Notes: generated by a model from the letters alone, not told the origin. A DNA stretch of 62,116 nt from Deltaproteobacteria bacterium (GCA_025353585.1 JANXOM010000390.1:1-62116), one strand, 5' to 3'. Counted from the first letter of the stretch, positions 24,501-32,940 are shown. Program-made: numbers and translations.

Positions 24501-26027
24501 AGCGACGGGACCTCGGACCTCGCGGTGGAGGCGTCGCGCGTGCTCGGCGTCGCGGAGATCGAGGCGACCGTGCCGCGCCCGCCGCCCGCGGTGACGGTCG
24601 GCCCCGACGACGCGGCGTACCTCATCTACACCTCGGGCTCCACGGGCAAGCCGAAGGGCGTCCGCGTCCCGCAGCGCGCGGTCGCGAACTTCCTCGCGAG
24701 CATGCGCGCCACGCCAGGGCTGGCCGCCGCCGACCGCCTCGTCGCAGTGACCACGCTGTCGTTCGACATCGCCGTCCTCGAGCTGATGCTGCCGCTCACC
24801 GTCGGCGCGGAGATCGTCCTCGCCACGCGCGACCAGGCGACGGACGGCGTGGCGCTGCGCTCGCTCCTCGAGCAGACGCACGCGACCGTGATGCAGGCGA
24901 CCCCCGCGACGTGGCGCATTCTCCTCGAGGCGGGCTGGCGGGGTGGGCGCACGTTCAAGGCGCTGTGCGGCGGTGAGGCGATGCCACCGGAGCTGGCGGA
25001 GGCCCTCCTGGGTCGGGTGGGCGAGCTGTGGAACATGTACGGCCCCACGGAGACGACCGTGTGGTCGACCTGCGAGCGCATCGAGCTCGGCTCCGGCGGC
25101 GTCACGATCGGCCGCCCCATCGCGAACACCCAGGTGTGGATCCTCGACGACGCCGGCGCGCTCGTACCGATCGGCGTCGCGGGGGAGCTCTACATCGGCG
25201 GCGAGGGTGTCGCGCTCGACTACCACGCGCGCCCCGAGCTCACGGGGGAGCGCTTCGTGCCCGACCCGTTCTCCGGGCGGCCCGGCGCTCGCCTCTACCG
25301 CACCGGTGATCTCGCGCGCTGGCGCGCGGACGGCAAGCTCCAGCACCTCGGCCGCACAGACTTCCAGGTCAAGGTCCGCGGCTATCGCATCGAGCTCGGC
25401 GAGATCGAGCTCGCGCTCGCGCGGCATCCGCACCTCGCGGAGGCTGTGGTCGTGGCCCAGCCCGGGCCCGGCGGCGAGCAGCGGCTCGTCGGCTACGTGG
25501 TGACGCGCGGCCGGGAGGTGCCCGGGTCGGCGATGCTGCGCGAACACCTGCGCGAGACGCTCCCCGAGTACATGGTCCCCGCCGTGTTCGTGCCGCTCGC
25601 CCGGCTGCCGCTCACGCCGAACGGCAAGGTCGACCGTCGCGCGCTGCCCGCCGCCGACCCGGGTGCGGCCGTCAGCCTCGGCGGCGCGGCGTACACGAGC
25701 CCGCGCACGCGCGCAGAGCAGCTCGTCGCGGCGGTGTGGACCGAGCTCCTCGGCGTGCCACGGATCAGCGTCGCCGATAACTTCCTCGATCTCGGCGGCC
25801 ACTCGCTCCTGATCATGCAGGCGATCGCGAAGCTCGAGGCGCGCACCGGCAAGCGCGTCAGCCCGCGCGCGTTCGTCTTTCAGACGCTCGAGCAGATCGC
25901 ACGCGAGTACGACGTGGCCGAGCCCACCGCGCCGGCGCCGCGGCTGCCTGGTCCGCCGGCCCCTCCGCCATCGGGCCGGCTGTCGCGCTGGATCTCGTCG
26001 CTGATCCCCGGCGGCTCCAAGGCGTGA
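12552..26027 (+). CDS. hybrid NRPS-PKS: (C)-A-T-KS-AT-T-AMT-C-A-T-C-A-T
   Basis: One 4491-residue cytosolic assembly line. Residues 1-175 are a partial condensation domain without HHxxxDG. A1 spans 175-690 (YTSGSTG about 340, NGYGPTE 476); its binding-pocket code reads DALWFGGTFK, close to valine codes. T1 has GGNSL near 730. KS spans 790-1215 with Cys961 in TACSTS. AT spans 1310-1620 with Ser1407 in GHSVGE and HAFH at 1503, meaning malonyl-CoA. The ACP Ser is 1746. A PLP aminotransferase of the McyE/MycA kind spans 1890-2345 (Lys2179). C1 has HHIVLDG at 2495 and A2 spans 2810-3320 (DILQLGMVWK, glycine-like). The T2 Ser is 3366. C2 has HHIIWDG at 3557, A3 spans 3870-4370 (same code) and the T3 Ser is 4418. 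There is no thioesterase, reductase, epimerase or ketoreductase. The ATG overlaps the upstream hydrolase stop. Confidence 0.96.
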   Translation: MSLDEPVAIADLFDLVAGPWADAAGHPTELTVELAAADASELAVLAGQLRVTTRAIWRAGWALLLARLGGGTQARIGHATIDVPASGALASWLTGTAGAQGEDAGQTAWDGDADGAAVCWRTEAGRATARFDPARIDHATVARLGALLAEVVAAVVAPGASLATISPLSASARTRVVETWNQTQVGYRPEATVHGLFREQAAAAPERLAVLWDGGQLTYGELDRWSDAVAEQLLAAGVAVDQPVALVLERSPEAVVAALGILKAGGAYLPLDPEYPQDRLAFAIADAGATVLLTRRARATAHATLAPRTLFVEDLAPPTGPGAGTGGVERATPRTRAYVMYTSGSTGQPKGVQIEHRSIIRLVGQPTYVQLDASTRFLHAAPLGFDASTLELWGPLLHGGACVVYREPVPTGRRLARAIAAHGVTSAWLTAALFNAVVDEEPRLLGGLRQLFTGGEALSPSHVRRALAALPTTELVNGYGPTECTTFTTTYAIPRDMAAEVPIPIGSPIADTQCYIVNRALAPVPPGIVGELLVGGPGVARGYLARPALDAERFVADPFGGGERLYRTGDRARWRPDGTIDFLGRADTQVKLRGFRIELGEIEARLGALPGVAACAVAVRADEPSGERLVAYVVAAAGEHDLGAPALRTQLARVLPAFMVPAVFVPLAALPVTANGKLDRTRLPAPTTARPELAQPYRAPATEREAAVCRAFAETLGLDKVGVLDGFFDLGGNSLLSLKLLARLRDAGQPDLSPATFFAAPTPAALVRALDGEAAPVPRTRAAFRGDGREPIAIIGMAGRFPGAADVEQFWTNLCGGVESIRQFAPGELDPSIPLAQRMDPAYVPARGVLDGVELFDAAFFGITPLEAQLMDPQHRHFMEVSWHALEHAGYVPETAPGPVGIFGGMYNATYFQRHLAPRPDVANRLGELNVMLGNEKDYVTSRVAHRLGLTGPAVSIHTACSTSLVATAMAMDSLRTGACDVALAGGVAITCPPNSGHVFQEGSMASPDGHTRTFDVSAGGTVFSDGVAVVVLRRLADAIADGDQIYAVLLGAAVNNDGAARASFTAPSPEGQATVIAAAHDNAGIDARTLSYIEAHGTATPLGDPIEIEGLTRAFSRHTQERGFCAIGSLKSNVGHMVIAAGAASLIKTALALHRKTLPPSINFTAPTPKIDFSRTPFRVQTTLTAWPESAGPRRAGVSSFGFGGTNAHAVLEEAPAPIRSTPSPRGAELLLVSARTAPALAEASGNLARFLDTAPPDDAALLADIAHTLQTGRRAFTHRRYVVATGAPEAARLLAKPEPARAGAREVGAELPSLAFLCPGQGSQYPQMGLGLYRSELAFRAAYDECCAIVQAHGGTDPRDVFFSDDPHALVPTSVTQPAIFALEYSLARLWQSWGVTPTALIGHSVGEWVCAALAEVMTLPDALGLVIERGRRMQALPAGSMLSVRLAAAELAPRLPPGVVIAAENAPGMCVASGPTPLIQQLEAELIAADITARRLVTSHAFHSAMMDPVIEPMAERVAQIRLAPPKIPILSTVTTRWLTDAEATSTRYWAEHLRLPVKFAPAVALLLADPKRVLIEIGPRATLSALARQAVSGKRALPVAIPSVADTAEREPAAIAAALGQLWTLGASIDWAAYRASERRRRVALPAYPFQRVRHWVDAPPAALVPVGPALASSTVAPASAPAPVSAQEMSFAMTTPLAAPNAAARRDRLIASIRELVEEVSGMEVGDVDPSTPWLELGLDSLTLTQLALQVQRTHQIKVTFRQVMESYPTIGSLAGLLDEKLPPDEPAGAAPVTTVHAPGAPVTSAPAAGGADYVRQVIDQQLAVMAQQLALLGGGGGFAPAPRVAPAPAPPAAPAKPLVPVARPDEDVPAGPVNYDVKKAFGAIARIHTATDELSPQQRTRLDALVARYTARTAKSKAYTVTHRPRMADPRVVNGFRPLTKELTYQIVIERSRGSRMWDLDGNEYVDVLSGFGMSLFGWQADFIREAIHDQVEKGFEIGPQHVLAGEVAELFCDLTGADRAAFCNTGSEAVMGTMRIARTVTGRNLIAIFTGAYHGIFDEVIVRGTRKLKSIPAAPGIMASASANVLVLDYATPEALQILKDRAHELAAIVVESVQSRRPDFQPVEFLRELRTLTEETGSLLIFDEVVTGFRAGPRGAQGLFDIQADLAAYGKVVGGGFSIGVIAGKRAYMDALDGGHWDYGDASIPTVGVTYFAGTFVRHPLALAAAKAVLQHLKDAGPELQQKLTAKTAAMVAEINRFAAEVGAPFKLNTFASLWRNVFTEDLPYADLIYAMLRDRGIHILDNFPCFLTTAHTNQDVATVIAAYKAAILEMQASGFFPAPRLATVAVDAAGGREAPSTEPQREVWLADKLGREASLAYNESVSLHFRGELDVAALRHAVRQLPIRHDALRSTFAADGMTLRAAATSPELEVPLHDLEPLAPAARTAALAAIATRHVSTPFDLEHGPLVRAELVRLASDHHVLVFTGHHIVLDGWSYWVIVKDLAALYRLASGASSTALPPAPSFIDHATAVAARAESAEMRDNERWWIEQFSASSGGIPALDLPTDRARPASRTTRAGREDHVLPADLVAGVKKLGTTLGASLFATLVAGFDALLYRLTGQTDLVVGIPAAGQAASGNEGLVGHAVNMLPIRARLSRAARFRDVVAATRTTMLDAFDHQDVTFGRVLQVLPIARDASRLPLISVIFNIDQALAAEGHGMPGVRLELTSNPRIHETFELFINAVDGGAAGMRLECQYNADLFDATTIQRWLAAFEVLLRGALTDPDQPIGRLPVLGAADRRLLATWNQTEAEFPRDTRIEELVAATARRVPDRIAVRGTGGTLTYGQLARRAAAIAAELRAPGVGVGDRVGLLVDRDLDLLPAILGTLATGATYVPLDPAFPTERLRFMLEDAGVVAVLTTSAIARTAHGVIGTVPTVVLDDIHHDHADVPHVHLGTAEDAAYVIYTSGSTGRPKGVRVPHRAVANFLASMAREPGLTERDVLVAVTTLSFDIAVLELLLPLAIGAEVVLATREQATDATALLGLIEQHRATVMQATPATWRMLVESGWRGHEQLKALCGGEPLPGELADALLSRTGELWNMYGPTETTVWSSLARVGRGPIVIGHPIANTQIHVLDDDLQPVPVGVVGELFIGGDGVTLGYLERPELTAEKFVADPTRLAPGARLYRTGDLGRWRTQADGTGALQCLGRTDFQVKLRGYRIELGEIEVALARHPAVAQATVVTREDRPGDVRLVAYLVPRAGVAMPADDTLRAYLGQTLPDYMVPSRFMALAALPLTGSGKVDRKALPAPSGPALAGQGAPVAPRTPTEELVARAYMETLALPRLGVHDDFFALGGHSLLVAQMTARLSRELGRMVPMRAGFEHATVAGLATWLDDAAPREEQPLPAVPRRTETTPAPLSLMQQRVWYLEQLQLGRTVFNVPSAHRLRGPLDVDALGRAFTALVQRQDALRTAVGTVGSEPAQIIHDTVDTKLPLEDLSSLPAERRESTLAHRLEVEAGQALDITRAPLFHVRLFRLAPDDHVLFFMPHHIIWDGWSFDLLYEEMSALYAAEFAGTPVALAPPTVSYADFAVWHRGWLQGPALTRQIEHWRTKLVGAPDALDLPTDHPRPPIQSGDGDTAWLAIAKPLAGDLRAVGLREGATLFMTLLAAWAALLHQLTRQPEIVVGTPVRGRNLPELERVIGFFVNALPLRLRVDPEVSFLELLRQVRAETVEAFGAQDVPFEHLVRVLETKRDESRFPIYQSFFSYQDARARPPRWGNLDHKNVPVFQPSSAQDVALWFLDGPDGLVGGLNYNTDIIERRTAARWRERFLGLAAAIAADPTKPLRELLEVSGEERAQLVAWNDTAVPLAADATLTALLAPLAEHGARVALRHAGAFVTYAELAMRRDRVATALTTRGVGRGDVVILLLERSPMMVAALLGVLAVGATYVPLDPDFPSARLAFMLADAGAKVVVSDGTSDLAVEASRVLGVAEIEATVPRPPPAVTVGPDDAAYLIYTSGSTGKPKGVRVPQRAVANFLASMRATPGLAAADRLVAVTTLSFDIAVLELMLPLTVGAEIVLATRDQATDGVALRSLLEQTHATVMQATPATWRILLEAGWRGGRTFKALCGGEAMPPELAEALLGRVGELWNMYGPTETTVWSTCERIELGSGGVTIGRPIANTQVWILDDAGALVPIGVAGELYIGGEGVALDYHARPELTGERFVPDPFSGRPGARLYRTGDLARWRADGKLQHLGRTDFQVKVRGYRIELGEIELALARHPHLAEAVVVAQPGPGGEQRLVGYVVTRGREVPGSAMLREHLRETLPEYMVPAVFVPLARLPLTPNGKVDRRALPAADPGAAVSLGGAAYTSPRTRAEQLVAAVWTELLGVPRISVADNFLDLGGHSLLIMQAIAKLEARTGKRVSPRAFVFQTLEQIAREYDVAEPTAPAPRLPGPPAPPPSGRLSRWISSLIPGGSKA

Positions 26028-26030
26028 CGA

Positions 26031-26048
26031 CCACGCCCTCGGGCGTGG
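26031..26048. terminator. hairpin after the NRPS gene
   Basis: CCACGCC and GGCGTGG pair around a CTCG loop, 4 bases after the NRPS stop. No T run follows, so it could be a weak or Rho-assisted terminator or an mRNA stabiliser between the NRPS and the oxygenase gene. Confidence 0.4.
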
Positions 26049-26088
26049 CCGATGGGCGCCTGACCGCCACGGCGCCGTCGGGGCGGTC

Positions 26089-26094
26089 TATCCT
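26089..26094 (+). promoter_or_regulatory. -10 hexamer of the oxygenase gene
   Basis: TATCCT lies 9 bases before the ATG at 26104, in the 76-base gap after the NRPS gene. Confidence 0.4.
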
Positions 26095-26103
26095 CGTACA
26101 GTC

Positions 26104-27009
26104 ATGGCATCGCCTCGTATACACGTCGATCCTGCGACCTTCGAGCCCTGGACCGTCCAGGGCTTGACTCATGCGTTGTCCGCTCATCCGCTTCTCGAGA
26201 TCGACGCGCTCGTCGAGCTCGGGAAGCGCCAACAGGCGCGGAAGCTCGTGCGCACGCACAGCGCGGACGCGACCGCAGGCACGAGCTTCGCCGAGGCGCC
26301 CAACCTTCATCCGAACCAGCAGAGCGCGGCGCAGACGCTGGGTGATATCGCGAAGGCGCGCGCCTGGATGTCGCTGCTGAACGTCCAGGCGGACCCCACG
26401 TACCGCAAGCTCGTCGAGGAGGTCCTCGCCGAGGTCTATCCTACGACCGAGCTTCGTGACCCCGGCATGTGCTACCGGGCCGGCTGGATCTTCGTGTCGT
26501 CCCCGAACGCGGTGACGCCGTTCCACATCGACCACGAGCACAACTTCATCCTGCAAATCCGGGGGAAGAAGAAGCTGTACACGTGGGATCCGTTCGACCG
26601 GCAGACCGTGTCCGCGCGGGCGCAAGAGGTGTTCCACGACAAGCACTAGCGCGAGCTGATCAAGTGGGACGACGGGCTGCGGTCCCGCGCGCGCGTGTTC
26701 GATCTCGTGCCCGGGCTCGGCGGCTACATGCCCTCGACGACGCCGCACATGGTGGAGAATGGCGACGAGCCGTCCGTCACGATCAGCTTCACGTACTACA
26801 CGGACGCCACGCGGCGGCGGGAGCTGCTCTATCGCGGTAACGCGCGCCTGCGCGCCCTCGGCATCGAGCCGCATCCGATCGACGAGTCCCCCACGCGCGA
26901 TCGGGTGAAGCACGCGGTGCTGGCCAGCGCTTCCTCTGCGCGCAACGTTGTCCGGCGCGCGCTCGGCCGTGGCGTCCGTGAGAACGGCCAGCCATATGCT
27001 CCGGCTTAG
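26104..27009 (+). pseudogene. JmjC/cupin-like Fe(II) oxygenase, split by an in-frame TAG
   Basis: The reading frame codes for a cupin-like (JmjC-type) 2-oxoglutarate/Fe(II) oxygenase of about 300 residues. The metal motif HIDHEHNF (His-x-Asp) is near residue 141, and the distal His is in TTPHMVENGD near residue 220. A single TAG at 26647-26649 (after FHDKH) stops translation at residue 181. The same frame continues with good protein-like sequence (RELIKWDDGL, FDLVPGLGGYMPS) to 27009. TAG is one base away from TAC (Tyr). The truncated product would lack the distal His and be inactive. By position it would be a tailoring hydroxylase for the NRPS product. It may be a true nonsense mutation or a sequencing error. 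Confidence 0.85.
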
Positions 27010-27013
27010 GTGC

Positions 27014-27019
27014 TACGGT
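27014..27019 (+). promoter_or_regulatory. -10 hexamer of the cluster lipoprotein gene
   Basis: TACGGT lies 6 bases before the ATG at 27026. Confidence 0.35.
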
Positions 27020-27025
27020 GGCGCG

Positions 27026-27853
27026 ATGAACGGTCGCCGCATGGTCGTCGGTGCGCTCGCCCTGGCGATCGGCGGGGCCTGCGGCGGTTCGCAGAACGTG
27101 ACCAAGCACGACGGCGGCGGCAGCGCCGCGAGCGACGGCCCCGTGACGTTCGACGGCCCCGTGACGTTCGATGGCAACGTGGACATCGACGCGCTGCACC
27201 ACATGCCGGGCGCCCCGGACCTCGGTGCGCACGCAATTTCGTTTCATAATCTCCAGGGCAGCGGGCCGAGCACGATCAGCAACACGATGACGACGTCCGC
27301 TTCGGGCAGCACACTCGTTGTCAGCGTTGGCCGTGGACAGATCGCCGCATTCACGGATGTCCCGACAGACAACAAGGGCAACGCGCCGTACCAGCAATTC
27401 GACACGACGCACCCGTACACCAACTATCCGCAGTCCGGTACGGCGGTCTACGCGTTTACGGCCGCTGCGGGTGGGGCCAGCCACGAGATCATCGAAACGA
27501 CGCCCGTGTCGGACGAGATCACGCTCGCGACGGTCGAGATCATCGAGAGTTCCAAGATCCAGGCGACGGCCTGGACCGAGGTCCTTGCCGGAAATACGCT
27601 GACGTCGCACTCGGTGACGACGACCGGGCCGGCCACGCTGGTCGCGTTCTGGTGGGGTGACGCCGATGTCTCCGCGCCCATCACCGTCGACGCGAACAAC
27701 GGGTTCGTGGTGATCGATCTCCAGGCGAAGTCCGACGGACAAGTCGAGTGCGCCGTCGCGGTCAAGAATGTCAGCGCGGCCGGGACGTACGACGTCACCT
27801 GGACGGCGACCCCGACGCAGGGCGCGCAGCTGTGGCTGATCGCGGTGCAGTAG
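27026..27853 (+). CDS. putative lipoprotein of unknown function in the NRPS cluster
   Basis: A 275-residue exported protein. The N-terminus (MNGRRMVVGALALAIGGAC) is a lipoprotein-type signal with Cys19 as the likely lipid site, although GGA-C is a weak lipobox. A short low-complexity part repeats GPVTFD twice and ends FDGNVDID. The remainder looks like an all-beta domain (TLVVSVGRG, GTAVYAFTAA, ATLVAFWWGD, TYDVTWTA). I do not recognise the family. Base composition is slightly less GC-rich than the flanking genes. It sits between the broken oxygenase (16-base gap) and the phosphopantetheinyl transferase, which overlaps its 3' end, so it belongs to the cluster transcript. Whether it has a role in transport or immunity is open. 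Confidence 0.75.
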   Translation: MNGRRMVVGALALAIGGACGGSQNVTKHDGGGSAASDGPVTFDGPVTFDGNVDIDALHHMPGAPDLGAHAISFHNLQGSGPSTISNTMTTSASGSTLVVSVGRGQIAAFTDVPTDNKGNAPYQQFDTTHPYTNYPQSGTAVYAFTAAAGGASHEIIETTPVSDEITLATVEIIESSKIQATAWTEVLAGNTLTSHSVTTTGPATLVAFWWGDADVSAPITVDANNGFVVIDLQAKSDGQVECAVAVKNVSAAGTYDVTWTATPTQGAQLWLIAVQ

Positions 27854-28497
27854 CGCTCGCGCGGCTGCTGGAGGGAATCGTACCGGCCGGCGTCGTGATC
27901 GCGGCGAGCGCGATGGCGACGGTTGACGCCGAGCCCGCGCTCGTGGCGGGCGAGGACGCCGCGGTCGCGCGCGCGGTGGCGAAGCGGCGGCGCGAGTATG
28001 CGTTCGGGCGTGCGTGCGCCCGGCGGGCGCTCGCCGAGCTCGGCGTCGTGTACGCCGGACCTATCCTCGGCGGCGCGGGCGGCGCGCCGGCGTGGCCGGC
28101 CGGCGTCGTCGGCAGCATCACGCACTGCGAGCTCGGCGCGGCCGCCGGGGTCGCGCACGCGGCGGACCTCCGGGGCCTCGGCCTCGACCTCGAGTCGAGG
28201 CCGCGCGCCGATGCCATCGATCTGCTGGCGCTCGCCGCCACCGCGACCGAGCGCGCGCGGCACGCGGCGCTCGCCGTCACGTTGCCGGTCGGCGCGCTGC
28301 TGTTCTCGGCGAAGGAGAGCGTCTACAAGTGCCTCTATCCGCGCGGCGGACAGTTCCTCGACTTCGCCGATGTCGAGCTCGCGCTCACCGCGGATGGCGC
28401 GTTCACCGTGCTCACCGCCACCGGCTACGACGTCACCACGGTACGCGGCCGCTTCGCGCTGACGCCCGAGCTCGTCGCGACGGTCGCCTCCTACTGA
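27832..28497 (+). CDS. 4'-phosphopantetheinyl transferase (EntD/Sfp type)
   Basis: A protein of about 221 residues that transfers 4'-phosphopantetheine from CoA to the Ser of carrier domains, so it should activate the three peptidyl carriers and one acyl carrier of the nearby NRPS-PKS. Diagnostic motifs are KRRREYAFGRACAR, GSITHC, GLDLE (Mg-binding Asp and Glu) and FSAKESVYK. The start is uncertain. Similarity to EntD-type enzymes seems to begin at LLEGIVPAGVV, upstream of GTG 27895 and ATG 27913, so I place it at GTG 27832, which overlaps the lipoprotein gene by 22 bases. The 3' end overlaps the convergent next gene by 7 bases. Confidence 0.9.
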   Translation: MADRGAVALARLLEGIVPAGVVIAASAMATVDAEPALVAGEDAAVARAVAKRRREYAFGRACARRALAELGVVYAGPILGGAGGAPAWPAGVVGSITHCELGAAAGVAHAADLRGLGLDLESRPRADAIDLLALAATATERARHAALAVTLPVGALLFSAKESVYKCLYPRGGQFLDFADVELALTADGAFTVLTATGYDVTTVRGRFALTPELVATVASY

Positions 28498-30575
28498 GCC
28501 CGCGGCCGCGCGCGCACGACCACCGCGAGGAGATCCTCGGCGGGCGCGCCCGCGCTCGCCGCTCGCTCCACGGCCAGCGACGCGAGCCGCGGCCCGAGGG
28601 GCGCGAGCTGCCGTAACGTCGCGACCCACCGCGCATCGTCGCCATCGCCCCGGAGCGCGCTGGACGCCACGATCAGCATCGCGTCCGGGCGCAGCTCCAG
28701 TTGCCCGCGCGTCGCGATGGCCTGCGACGCCCCGAGGGCACCGCCGCCTCCGCCGAGCGCGACCGGCACCGGGCGCGGCGCCGACAGCGAGCCCGTGTCC
28801 GGCATCTGCGCCATGACGTGCCCGCCGTGATGGCCCGCGCAGCCGTACTCGACCGTGCCGGCCACGCCGTCGAGGATCGCCACGAACGCGGCGACAGGCT
28901 CGCCGCCGCGCACCACGCCATCCGCGCTCGCGCGCAAGCTCCCAAGCAGATCGTCGAGGGTGATGCCGCGGCCGATCACGGCCGCCGCGAACGCGCCCGT
29001 CAGCGCGGCGGTCGCCAGCGCGGCCGGAACGCCGTGTGCCTGCGCCTCGGTCACCATCACGGCGAGGCGACCATCGTCGAGCAGGGACGCCGACCAGGCC
29101 GCGCCCGTCGTGCGCGCGGCGCTACGATACGCGGCCACGACCGACCAGCGCCCGAGCTCGTCGTCACGGCTCGCGGCGGTCTGCAGACGCATGGCCTCGG
29201 CGACCTCGACCTCGCGCGCTGTCTCGCCCTCGCGCGCTGCCTCGCGGGCGAGCGAGACGAACGTCAGCTGCCGCGCCACGGCTCGCGCCGACTCCGCGAT
29301 GAAGCCCCGCTCGTCCTCGCGGAGCGCGCGGTCATAGCGGGACTCGATCAGCCCGACGAGCGTGTCCCGATCCACGAGCGGCACCACGAGGGTCGCCCCG
29401 TAGGCGCCGAGCGCCGCGAGGTGCGGGCGGAGCGGGCCGAGCCGCATCGTCGCGAGGTCCGCCATCGCGAGCGGCTCCTCGTGGCGCACGAGCCAGCTCG
29501 CGACCTCGGGCTCGACGGGCCAGCGCTCGGCGTCGCCCGGGCCGCCCGGGCCGCCGAGGCGTACGAACGCGTCATCGGCCATCGTCCACACGGCGCGCAC
29601 GTCGAGGCCGATGCCCATCTTCCACAGCGCCGAGACCTTCGCGATGACCGCCGCCTCGTCCGCGAGATCGGCCACGCGCGCGACGAACTCGCCGAGCCGA
29701 CGGGCACCGATCACGCCGGTCGGGCGCCGCCGCACGAGCCCCCACGCCGACGCGGTGACGATCGCCCACACGAGCGCGCCGAGGAGCGCCAGCTCGAGCG
29801 GCGAGCCCCCCGGCGCGGCGAGCGTGATGTACGCGATGATGCCGGTCGCGACGCCGAAGCCCGCCAGCTCGATGAGCACGCCGCGATCGAAGCCGCGCGA
29901 GCGCAGGAAGTCCGTCCGCGCCATCAGGTAGACCGCGAGCACGCACGCGAGGAGCGCGGGCAGCCACGCGATCGGGAACGAGCCCACGATGTCGTAGATG
30001 AGGAGGATGTCCGCGCTCGCGATGGTGCCGAGCCCGAGCACGGCGACCAGCGTGTACACGACGCGCCGGTGATCGCCACGCGGCGCCGTCTGGCGCGCGA
30101 TGACGAGCCCGACGAGCAGCCAGATCCCGAGCTGCAGCACGTGCAGCCCCGTCAGCGGGCCGGGGCTCGGATAGAACAGCCCCGACGACAGCTCGCGCAC
30201 GCCGGGCACGGTCCACTCGGTCAGCCAGCACGCGGCGACGAACCCGCCGCCGATGACGGCGGCCGCGCGGGCGAGCCAGCGATAGCGCTCGAGCTGACCG
30301 CTCGCGCCGAGGAGGACGAGCAGCAGATCCGGCCCGACGAGCGCGACCGGGCCGTTGCCGAGGCGCAGGAGGCGCGTCGCGAGCAGCGGATCGTACGTGC
30401 ACGCCACGAGCGTCGAGCAGATCGCCCAGGGCAGCGCCGCCGCCGACGCGCCGATCATCCCGAGCCGCAGCACGCGGTCGCCGCGGATGAGCGCGGCCGC
30501 CACGCCCACGGCGGAGAACGCGAGCACGCAGAGCGCGTACGGCAGGCCCTGCCAGCTCCAGGCAAGGTCCTGCAT
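28491..30575 (-). CDS. membrane SpoIIE-like protein, probably a pseudophosphatase
   Basis: A 694-residue protein. Residues 1-290 hold about eight to nine hydrophobic segments, a histidine-kinase-like membrane sensor region. Residues about 300-430 look like a GAF domain (TLVVPLVDRDTLVGLIE). A PP2C/SpoIIE-type domain fills about 465-690 (LLDDGRLAVMV, HGVPAALATAALTGAFAA, CAGHHGGHVM). The metal-binding acidic motifs are lost: the usual GGD.YD is TGAAWSAS, GDVSGHG is TEAQAHG, and the later TDG is SSA. It therefore should not dephosphorylate and may act by binding, for example to an anti-sigma system. It is the last gene of a likely three-gene operon with the two lipid- or membrane-linked proteins upstream. 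Confidence 0.8.
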   Translation of the reverse strand: MQDLAWSWQGLPYALCVLAFSAVGVAAALIRGDRVLRLGMIGASAAALPWAICSTLVACTYDPLLATRLLRLGNGPVALVGPDLLLVLLGASGQLERYRWLARAAAVIGGGFVAACWLTEWTVPGVRELSSGLFYPSPGPLTGLHVLQLGIWLLVGLVIARQTAPRGDHRRVVYTLVAVLGLGTIASADILLIYDIVGSFPIAWLPALLACVLAVYLMARTDFLRSRGFDRGVLIELAGFGVATGIIAYITLAAPGGSPLELALLGALVWAIVTASAWGLVRRRPTGVIGARRLGEFVARVADLADEAAVIAKVSALWKMGIGLDVRAVWTMADDAFVRLGGPGGPGDAERWPVEPEVASWLVRHEEPLAMADLATMRLGPLRPHLAALGAYGATLVVPLVDRDTLVGLIESRYDRALREDERGFIAESARAVARQLTFVSLAREAAREGETAREVEVAEAMRLQTAASRDDELGRWSVVAAYRSAARTTGAAWSASLLDDGRLAVMVTEAQAHGVPAALATAALTGAFAAAVIGRGITLDDLLGSLRASADGVVRGGEPVAAFVAILDGVAGTVEYGCAGHHGGHVMAQMPDTGSLSAPRPVPVALGGGGGALGASQAIATRGQLELRPDAMLIVASSALRGDGDDARWVATLRQLAPLGPRLASLAVERAASAGAPAEDLLAVVVRARPRAQ

Positions 30576-30582
30576 CGGTCGC

Positions 30583-31188
30583 CTAGTGCGTACCGAGCTG
30601 CACGGTGAGCGAGTAGCGGTTGAACGCGCAGGCGCCGCCGCAGGCGCCCGATCCCGTCGGCTCGACGCGCAGGACGTAGCTCGTGCTCGCGGCGACCGGG
30701 GCGCTGATGCACCGCGTGACGCGCGCGTCGTTCGGCGAGGGCGAAGCGCACTCCGTGTCCGCCGCGATCACCGTGGTGCCGTCGGCGGCGGTCAGCGTGA
30801 CCTTCAGCTCCTCGTACGCGATCGACGAAGCGAGCACGGCTGTCACGGCGCTCGACGCGCAGCCGTCCGGCACGGCGAACTTGTACAGATCGAGCCCGTC
30901 GCCGTTCTCGAGGCAGGACTTCAACTGCCGCGCGGTCGAGACGCACGTCAGCGTCCCCACCGGCTGCGCGGTGGTGATGTCGTTGTCCGGCTCGAGATCG
31001 CCATCGGGGCAGGTGAAGCCCTTGGCGTTGGGCGGCGCGACGCAGAGATCCGACGTCTCGTCGCACTGCTGGCCCTCGGGGCACGCGACCTCGGGGCCGC
31101 ACTCGTACGTGCCGTACGCGACGTCGGGTCGGCACGCGGCGGCCCCGAGACCGAAGACGACGATGAGGCCAAGCGTGGGGGTGCGCAT
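30583..31188 (-). CDS. lipoprotein with a beta-sandwich domain
   Basis: A 201-residue lipoprotein. The signal MRTPTLGLIVVFGLGAAAC gives Cys19. The next 45 residues hold paired Cys (YECGPEVACPEGQQCDETSDLCV), an EGF-like or knot-like spacing common in myxobacterial surface lipoproteins. Residues about 70-200 (DGLDLYKFAVPDGC, SYVLRVEPTGSG) resemble the pre-peptidase C-terminal type beta-sandwich. The ATG shares its A with the TGA of the upstream gene (TGATG), so the genes are coupled. No catalytic motif is seen. Confidence 0.75.
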   Translation of the reverse strand: MRTPTLGLIVVFGLGAAACRPDVAYGTYECGPEVACPEGQQCDETSDLCVAPPNAKGFTCPDGDLEPDNDITTAQPVGTLTCVSTARQLKSCLENGDGLDLYKFAVPDGCASSAVTAVLASSIAYEELKVTLTAADGTTVIAADTECASPSPNDARVTRCISAPVAASTSYVLRVEPTGSGACGGACAFNRYSLTVQLGTH

Positions 31189-31736
31189 CAGAAGCTCCAC
31201 GCCGCCGAGACCGCGGCCCCGCCCCGCGTCGGCGCGGCCCCGACGTGCGGATGGATGATCGTGGTCTCCTCGGACGGCGCCGTCACGATGAGCGCGACTG
31301 CCGCCCCGACGAGCAACGCGCCGCCGATGCTGTACGCGACCGTGGCGTACGTCGCTTCGTGGTTCGCCTTGTCGTACGCGGCCTGCAGCGTCGGCGTCCA
31401 CGGGCGGTTCGTGAAGTCCGCCGTCGAGACCTTGCCGGAGAGGTCCCGCGCGTCGAGGTGGTAATAGAGGCCGAGCCCGCCGACGAGCGCGCCCGCGCCC
31501 GCGACGCCGGCGAGGATCGCGATGTTCTTCGGCGTGCGATCCGGCGTGCTCTTGATGACGATCTGGGTGCTGTTGACCTGGACCGTGGCGGTGCCGTCGT
31601 CGGACTTCGCGTTGCCGAGCTCGTCGGTCGGCGTCGCGTTGCCCGCCATTCCACCCGACCCTGCCGCGGCGCTCGCGGGCGCGATCACCAACGCGATCAT
31701 CGCCGCGACCGCCGCCGTGCCTACATGTCCTGACAT
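31188..31736 (-). CDS. exported membrane protein of unknown function
   Basis: A 182-residue protein with a signal peptide (VAAMIALVIAPASAAAG). Two clear hydrophobic segments lie near residues 70-92 (IAILAGVAGAGALVGGLGLYY) and 132-152. A short beta-like part precedes them (TVQVNSTQIVIKS). It is the first gene of the operon with the lipoprotein and the SpoIIE-like protein. The ATG lies 6 bases after TAGCAT on the minus strand. I know no family for it. Confidence 0.7.
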   Translation of the reverse strand: MSGHVGTAAVAAMIALVIAPASAAAGSGGMAGNATPTDELGNAKSDDGTATVQVNSTQIVIKSTPDRTPKNIAILAGVAGAGALVGGLGLYYHLDARDLSGKVSTADFTNRPWTPTLQAAYDKANHEATYATVAYSIGGALLVGAAVALIVTAPSEETTIIHPHVGAAPTRGGAAVSAAWSF

Positions 31737-31742
31737 GCGCGG

Positions 31743-31752
31743 ATGCTACCAT
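31743..31752. promoter_or_regulatory. symmetric bidirectional promoter
   Basis: ATGCTACCAT holds TAGCAT for the leftward gene (start 6 bases away) and TACCAT for the rightward GTG at 31761 (8 bases away). The hexamers overlap in the central TA, the same design as at 11737 and 35290. Confidence 0.5.
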
Positions 31753-31760
31753 CGAGAGCG

Positions 31761-32426
31761 GTGTCCCGGCGCACGCCTCGCTTTCGCACGGACCTCGCGG
31801 TCACGCTGACGCCGATGCTCGGCGGCGACCGCGTGGTGTGCCGCACGCGAGACGTGTCCGTCCACGGCCTCTCCCTCGACACGGCGGCGTGGTTCCCCGT
31901 CGGCACGCGGCTCGAGGTCACCCTGATCGACCCCGGCAGCGGCAGCGCGCTGGAGCTCGTCGCCGACGTCGTGCGCGAGGCGAGTAACAAGCGCTGGGCG
32001 CTCGGCCTCGTGCTCGTGGAACCGCCACCGGAGTGGGCCGGCGTCGTGGCGGCGGCGTCGCGCAAGTCGGGCCCGATCGACCACGGCGTGCGGCGCATGC
32101 GCGTGCTCGTCATCGGGGACGATCACCGGCAGCGGTCGGCGATGGCGCTCTACGTGACGAGCGGCTGGGACGTTCTGTTCGCGAGCGACGAGGCGGGCGT
32201 CGAGGAGGCGCTGGCGAACGTCACCCTCGATGCGGTCGTCGCCGAGCTCGACGCGCGCGATCCGAAGCTGCCGGAGGTCATGCGCATCGCGAAGCGGATG
32301 CAGCCGGCGGCGCGGCGCATCGTGCGCGGCCCGGGCACCAGCGAGGGCGACCTCGTGCACCGGTTCATCGATCGGGAAGCGGGCCTGGCGCCGCTGCTCG
32401 ACGCGGTGACGGCCGTGATCAAATAG
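31761..32426 (+). CDS. PilZ domain fused to a degenerate receiver domain
   Basis: A 221-residue protein. Residues 1-95 are a PilZ domain with both cyclic-di-GMP contacts visible: the Arg cluster RRTPRFR and the D-x-S-x-x-G motif DVSVHG. Residues 112-221 have the layout of a response-regulator receiver (MRVLVIGDD at strand 1), but the phospho-acceptor strand reads DAVVAELD, placing Glu where Asp is expected, so it is a pseudo-receiver that may be locked in an active-like state. It probably links cyclic-di-GMP to motility or adhesion, as PilZ-receiver fusions do in related bacteria. GTG 31761 is chosen from the promoter; an ATG at 31743 lies inside the -10 hexamer. It ends one base before the convergent gene. 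Confidence 0.75.
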   Translation: MSRRTPRFRTDLAVTLTPMLGGDRVVCRTRDVSVHGLSLDTAAWFPVGTRLEVTLIDPGSGSALELVADVVREASNKRWALGLVLVEPPPEWAGVVAAASRKSGPIDHGVRRMRVLVIGDDHRQRSAMALYVTSGWDVLFASDEAGVEEALANVTLDAVVAELDARDPKLPEVMRIAKRMQPAARRIVRGPGTSEGDLVHRFIDREAGLAPLLDAVTAVIK

Positions 32427-32936
32427 CTACTCCTGGTCGGTCCGCGTCTCGTACTCGAGCCGCATCAGGCTCGCGCGCTGCTTGCCGATCACGTCCTTGA
32501 GCTGCCGCTGCGCCATCTCCTCGCGCAGCCGGGCCGCTCGGTCGCGCGCCGCGCGCTGGACGGCCGCGAGCGAGACCACCCGCGCCACCGTGACCGCGAC
32601 CTGCGTCGCCGCCTCGACGATCACCATGCGATCGGCGGGCTCGCGAAACGCGCGCTCGGTCGCCGTCATGATCCGGTCGAACACCATCTCGGCGTCGGCG
32701 AGCAAGACCTCCTCGCTGTCGCCCCACGCGAGGCGGCGCGTGACGGCGTCGTGCAGGCCGAGGTCGAGCCCGCTCGCGAGCGAGTCGCCGCCGATCTGCA
32801 GCGCGCGCAGGAGCGCCTCGAACACCTCTGCGCCCGGCGGATCGCGGTCGCCGTGCTCCGCCGTCGCGAGCACCTCGTCGCGCAGCACGCGGACGCGGTC
32901 GATGAACTCTGCCGAGTCTTCGGTCATATCGCCCAT
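32427..32936 (-). CDS. small helical protein, third gene of the PP2C operon
   Basis: A 169-residue, mostly helical, acidic protein with no signal peptide. It ends in a basic coiled-coil-like stretch (RAARDRAARLREEMAQRQ). The phrase GLDLGLHDAVTRRLAWG resembles GDLGLHRAFLHTFLAM in the first gene of the same operon, so the two may be distant homologues with an RsbR-like helical sensor fold. It begins 4 bases after the PP2C stop and is clearly co-transcribed. Its function is unknown; a regulatory partner of the phosphatase is likely from position. Confidence 0.7.
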   Translation of the reverse strand: MGDMTEDSAEFIDRVRVLRDEVLATAEHGDRDPPGAEVFEALLRALQIGGDSLASGLDLGLHDAVTRRLAWGDSEEVLLADAEMVFDRIMTATERAFREPADRMVIVEAATQVAVTVARVVSLAAVQRAARDRAARLREEMAQRQLKDVIGKQRASLMRLEYETRTDQE

Positions 32937-32940
32937 CGCG

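Noticed and set aside
26647..26649. TAG read as pyrrolysine or other recoding
   Set aside because: Other genes here (for example thrS neighbours and PilZ-receiver) end normally in TAG, and no recoding machinery or element is visible. A point mutation is simpler.
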